From Labrys miyagiensis (GTDB taxonomy: Bacteria; Pseudomonadota; Alphaproteobacteria; Rhizobiales; Labraceae), in assembly GCF_030160835.1 (NCBI RefSeq), contig NZ_BSPC01000007.1, forward strand, positions 87,722-151,721: a DNA stretch of 64,000 nt. The letters run 5' to 3'. Below, in pieces: positions 60,876-64,000 of this stretch; positions within the stretch are counted from its first letter, which is position 1; each line of letters starts with the position of its first letter. The notes beneath the pieces are model-generated. The model was not told where the DNA came from. It searched no databases and was given only the letters and a program-made list of their open reading frames with translations. The translations under genes were made by a program, and so were the position numbers.

Positions 60876-61598
60876 ATGCCCGACCGTGCCAGGATCCTGG
60901 TCGTCCTGACCAACCATTCGGCCTATCCGAGCCGGCCCGACAAGACCGGGCTGTGGCTGGCCGAGTTGACCCATTTCCTCGATGTCGTCGACGCGGCCGG
61001 CTACGAGGCCGATTTCGTCAGCCCGGGTGGCGGGCCGGTGCCGCTGGATGAACGCAGCCTCGGCTGGCTTTATCTGAACAGCGAGACGCGCAAGTACCTG
61101 AAAAATCCAGCCTTCATGTCCAGCCTGAAGAACACCAAGGCGGCCACGGACGTCGATCCGACGGATTACGCCGCCATCTATTATGCGGGCGGACACGGCA
61201 CGATGTGGGATTTCCGCGACAGCGCTGCTCTCAGGAACCTCGGCGAGCGCATCTATCGACAGGGCGGCGTGGTGTCGGCTGTCTGCCACGGCGTTGCCGC
61301 ACTGCTCGACCTGCAGGACAGGAATGGCCGACCGCTGGTTGCCGGGCGCAAAGTCACGGGATTTTCCACCAGGGAGGAATGGCTTTCGGGGCTCAAGGGC
61401 CAGGTGCCGTTCCTTCTCGAAGACGAGCTGATTGCCAAAGGCGCCCGCTACAGCAAGGCGTTGCTGCCGTTCACGTCCTTCGTCGTGGTCGACGGGCGGA
61501 TCGCGACAGGGCAGAACCCGGGCTCGAGCAAGGCAATCGCGAAAGCGGTGGTCAAGCTGCTGGGGGAACCGGCACTGGTCAAGGAAGGTTCTCCCTGA
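60876..61598 (+). CDS. DJ-1/PfpI superfamily protein (Hsp31-like)
   Basis: A 240-residue class I glutamine-amidotransferase-fold protein. The nucleophile elbow is GGVVSAVCHGVAALLDL (Cys at residue ~138), with an upstream YYAGGHGTMWDF segment and PGGGPVPLDERSL, features of Hsp31/HchA-like glyoxalase III and chaperone-type members. The nearby VOC, persulfide dioxygenase and peroxiredoxin genes suggest a stress/detoxification group. Confidence 0.9.
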   Translation: MPDRARILVVLTNHSAYPSRPDKTGLWLAELTHFLDVVDAAGYEADFVSPGGGPVPLDERSLGWLYLNSETRKYLKNPAFMSSLKNTKAATDVDPTDYAAIYYAGGHGTMWDFRDSAALRNLGERIYRQGGVVSAVCHGVAALLDLQDRNGRPLVAGRKVTGFSTREEWLSGLKGQVPFLLEDELIAKGARYSKALLPFTSFVVVDGRIATGQNPGSSKAIAKAVVKLLGEPALVKEGSP

Positions 61599-61601
61599 AT
61601 C

Positions 61602-62065
61602 ATGACGACGATCAATCAAACAGGCAGATGCCGTTGTGGCCGGTCGAGCATCCACGTTCAGGGGCCGGTCATCGGGCGCTTCTTCTGTCATTGCACGATC
61701 TACCGGTCGCTTTACAAGGAGCCATATGCCGACGTGACCGTCGTGCGCGCACGGTCCGTGACCATCCGGGCGGTGCACAAGATGAACTTCCGGCGCTATA
61801 GATCCCCCCTGCCCTGAACCGCGGCCTGTGCAGGGCGTGCGGATCGCCGGTGCTGGGTCTCACGCCCGGGCCATCAGCCCTCGCGCTCGCCTTCGTTGCG
61901 TCACGCTCCTTTGAGAAGCCTTATCTTCTGCCACCGCTGCAGTTGCGTATTTTCTACCATCGCAGAGTTGCGGAGGTGGATGACGCACTGCCCAAGATCA
62001 GCGGCTATTGGCGCAGCGAATATGCTGTCGGGCGCCTGATGATCCGTGGCTTGTCGAACAGCTAG
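61602..62065 (+). pseudogene. GFA-family (glutathione-dependent formaldehyde-activating-like) gene with frameshift
   Basis: The first frame (ATG 61602) gives TGRCRCGRSSIHVQGPVIG and FCHCTIYRSLYKE, the GFA zinc motifs, and stops at 61817. After a CCCCCC run at ~61805-61810 the continuation is in another frame (NRGLCRACGSPVLGLTPGPS to 62065). One Cys of the usual CHCxxCR motif is Tyr. Either a true frameshift or a homopolymer error. It follows the DJ-1 gene by 3 bases. Confidence 0.7.
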
Positions 62066-62137
62066 CCACTTTCTCTCCCCCTCCGCGCCATCTTGCGCTA
62101 TCAAGCCGCGCAAACCCTGCCTTCGGAGATTCCCGCC

Positions 62138-63727
62138 TTGATCGCTGCCGCCCCCATCACCCGCGCTTTGCTCTCCGTTTCCGACAAGACTGGCGTGGTC
62201 GATTTCGCCAGGGCGCTGGCGAGCCATGGTGTGGAGCTGGTCTCCACCGGGGGCACTTACAAGGCATTGGTGGAGGGTGGCCTGACGGTGAAGGAGGTCT
62301 CCGAGCTCACCGGTTTTCCCGAGATGATGGACGGGCGCGTCAAGACGCTGCATCCCAAGGTGCATGGCGGCCTGCTCGCCATCCGCAACAACGCCGAGCA
62401 CCGCGCCGCCATGACGGTGCACGATATTGCCCCGATCGATCTTCTCGTCGTCAATCTCTATCCCTTCGAGGCGACGCTGGCGCGTGGCGGCTCCTTCGAG
62501 GACCTGATCGAAAACATCGACATCGGTGGCCCCGCCATGATCCGCGCCGCCGCCAAGAACCATGACGATGTCACTGTGATCGTCGATGTCGCCGATTATG
62601 ACGAGGTGCTGGCCGAGTTGGCGGAGAATGACGGCGCTACCACCCTCGCCTTCCGCCGCCGCCTCGCCGCCAAGGCCTATGCACGCACCGGCGCCTATGA
62701 TGCGGCGATCTCCAACTGGTTCGCCGGAACGCTGGAGATCGATACGCCTGCCTTTCGCGCCATCGGCGGCACGCTGGCCGAGGCCTTGCGCTATGGCGAG
62801 AACCCGCATCAGAGCGCGGCCTTCTATGTCACGCCCGAGAAGCGCTTCGGCGTCGCCACCGCCGCGCAGCTGCAGGGCAAGGCGCTCTCCTACAACAATC
62901 TCAACGACACCGACGCCGCCTTCGAATGCGTGGCCGAGTTCGATCCGGCCCGGTCGGCGGCGGTGGTGATCGTCAAGCATGCCAATCCCTGCGGCGTCGC
63001 CGAGGCGCCGACGCTGGCGCAGGCCTATGAGAAGGCGCTCGCCTGCGACCCAGTCTCGGCCTTCGGCGGCATCATCGCCGTCAATCGCGAGCTCGACGCC
63101 GACACGGCATCGAGGATCGTCGAGATCTTCACCGAGGTGATCGTCGCCCCGGCCGCGAGCGCGGCGGCGATCGCCATCATCTCGGCCAAGAAGAACCTGC
63201 GGCTGCTCGTCACCGGCGGCCTGCCGGATCCGCGCGCCGAGGGCCTGACGGCCAAGACGCTGGCGGGCGGCCTGCTGGTGCAGGGCCGGGACAATGCCGT
63301 GGTCGACGACATGACGCTGAAGGTAGTGACCAGGCGCGCGCCGAGCGAGCAGGAGATGGCGGACATGCGCTTTGCTTTCCGCGTCGCCAAGCATGTGAAG
63401 TCGAACGCCATCGTCTATGCGAAGGACGGGGCGACGGTAGGCGTCGGCGCCGGCCAGATGAGCCGCGTCGACTCCGCGCGCATCGCCGCCGCCAAGGCCA
63501 CCGACGCGGCGAAGGCCGCCGGGCTGCGGGAGACACTGACCCAGGGCTCGGTGGTCGCCTCCGACGCCTTCTTCCCCTTCGCCGACGGGCTGGAGGCCGC
63601 AGTGGCGGCCGGAGCCACGGCAGTGATCCAGCCGGGCGGCTCGCAGCGCGACGCCGAAGTCATCGCGGCGGCGGACGCCGCAGGGCTGGCGATGGTGTTC
63701 ACGGGAACGCGGCACTTCCGGCACTAA
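62138..63727 (+). CDS. purH: Bifunctional AICAR transformylase/IMP cyclohydrolase PurH
   Basis: A 529-residue enzyme for the last two steps of IMP synthesis if started at the TTG at 62138 (GGAG 10 bases upstream). This matches the family length; a TTG at 62093 would add 15 residues. The cyclohydrolase domain begins [20 protein letters not shown], with STGGTYKAL and [18 protein letters not shown]. The transformylase domain has [47 protein letters not shown] and ending [12 protein letters not shown] with FTGTRHFRH. In related genomes it follows the heparinase gene directly; here 14 kb separate them. Confidence 0.96.
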   Translation: MIAAAPITRALLSVSDKTGVVDFARALASHGVELVSTGGTYKALVEGGLTVKEVSELTGFPEMMDGRVKTLHPKVHGGLLAIRNNAEHRAAMTVHDIAPIDLLVVNLYPFEATLARGGSFEDLIENIDIGGPAMIRAAAKNHDDVTVIVDVADYDEVLAELAENDGATTLAFRRRLAAKAYARTGAYDAAISNWFAGTLEIDTPAFRAIGGTLAEALRYGENPHQSAAFYVTPEKRFGVATAAQLQGKALSYNNLNDTDAAFECVAEFDPARSAAVVIVKHANPCGVAEAPTLAQAYEKALACDPVSAFGGIIAVNRELDADTASRIVEIFTEVIVAPAASAAAIAIISAKKNLRLLVTGGLPDPRAEGLTAKTLAGGLLVQGRDNAVVDDMTLKVVTRRAPSEQEMADMRFAFRVAKHVKSNAIVYAKDGATVGVGAGQMSRVDSARIAAAKATDAAKAAGLRETLTQGSVVASDAFFPFADGLEAAVAAGATAVIQPGGSQRDAEVIAAADAAGLAMVFTGTRHFRH

Positions 63728-63830
63728 AGCAAAATGCGTTCGGGCAGGAGCGGATTTTCAAATTAGCGCATTGGCGTAAAAAGCATTTTGCGATTCTTGG
63801 TGATTCGATCTGAAGGTAAGACGCACTAGG

Positions 63831-63915
63831 CTGGGATCGCCGGCTTTCCAGCCGGCTCTTGGAGCCGTCGTACGTGGGTGAAGGGAACAGTCGGCTGGAA
63901 AGCCGGCGGTCCCGG
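63831..63915. repeat. Nested-palindrome intergenic repeat, variant copy
   Basis: Arms around TGGGATCGCCGGCTTTCCAG and its complement near 63890-63915, with inner GCCGGC..GCCGGC palindromes. The architecture is the same as the other nested repeats, but the arm word is different. Just upstream (63740-63815) lies a diverged piece of the 102-bp repeat type (AGCATTTTGCGATTCTTGG). Confidence 0.75.
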
Positions 63916-63923
63916 CATCACGG

Positions 63924-64000
63924 TCACGCCAGTATCCGCAAACCGTGCTTCTGGATAAGCGAGAGAAGCTTCAGCGCCATGCCGCTCGGCCGTTTCGCGC
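63924..64000 (-). CDS. C-terminus of a probable XRE-type antitoxin/regulator (partial)
   Basis: The visible 24 codons end with RPSGMALKLLSLIQKHGLRILA before the TGA at 63924-63926. This tail (helix ending in LKLLxLIQKxGL) is typical of HigA/NadS-like helix-turn-helix antitoxins. The start and the DNA-binding part are outside the window, so the call is tentative. Confidence 0.45.
   Translation of the reverse strand, partial: AKRPSGMALKLLSLIQKHGLRILA

Overview
The window is a GC-rich chromosomal segment of an alphaproteobacterium, most likely a member of the Hyphomicrobiales (Rhizobiales). The evidence is an Omp25/RopB-type porin, a MocE-type Rieske protein, ExoY, the chorismate mutase/HisC/TyrC set, the rsmB, heparinase II/III and purH genes, and frequent GTG/TTG starts. 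Genus cannot be fixed from sequence reading alone.

Layout. 1-7.0 kb: a cysteine-rich protein end, a small secreted protein, a lone aldehyde-oxidase hammerhead domain, a Ni/Co permease, a DUF2946-CopC copper pair, an EEP-family hydrolase and poxB. 7.7-16.4 kb: a decayed BPP-1-like podoviral prophage. It keeps scaffold, capsid, cement and tail genes but has lost the terminase N-terminus, any recognisable portal, integrase, fibre and endolysin genes. It carries a two-gene nucleotidyltransferase cassette (12.1-13.2 kb) with its own promoter. 16.4-20.7 kb: a compact LacI-controlled cluster of a PanB-like aldolase, a di-iron hydroxylase and a MocE-like Rieske ferredoxin, with a DMT exporter downstream. 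20.8-31.2 kb: small enzymes, a SARP/BTAD regulator, an FAD monooxygenase, a VOC-SDR operon facing a LysR gene, and tRNA-Arg(CCT). 31.2-32.2 kb: an AT-richer stretch with an orphan BrnA-like antitoxin. 32.2-37.2 kb: DUF2461, a DmpA-like peptidase, and two corrinoid genes (RamA-like reactivase and methyl-THF:corrinoid methyltransferase). 37.4-41.5 kb: aromatic amino-acid genes (tyrC, hisC-like, chorismate mutase) with a GST between them. 42.3-47.9 kb: an ABC1 kinase, YaiI, rsmB and heparinase II/III. 48-62.1 kb: an accessory block between the heparinase gene and purH. It holds two MITE-like elements flanking a truncated dehydrogenase, a porin, a PLD/split-ChrA operon, an HExxH metalloprotease-like protein, ExoY, a second SARP facing a Prx6 peroxiredoxin, a persulfide dioxygenase-rhodanese, and a frameshifted GFA gene. 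62.1-64 kb: purH and the end of a probable XRE-type regulator.

Repeats are a major feature. Four copies of a 102-bp element lie directly against gene starts or stops. At least seven nested-palindrome elements occupy intergenic gaps. Five paired REP-like inverted elements and two ~140-bp MITE-like elements complete the set.

The strongest candidates for undescribed biology are the prophage-borne 66-aa/276-aa nucleotidyltransferase cassette, the PanB-like/hydroxylase/Rieske cluster with its repeated TTTGATCA operators and ATC-started LacI regulator, the HELVHA protein behind a 102-bp repeat, and the 102-bp repeat family itself.
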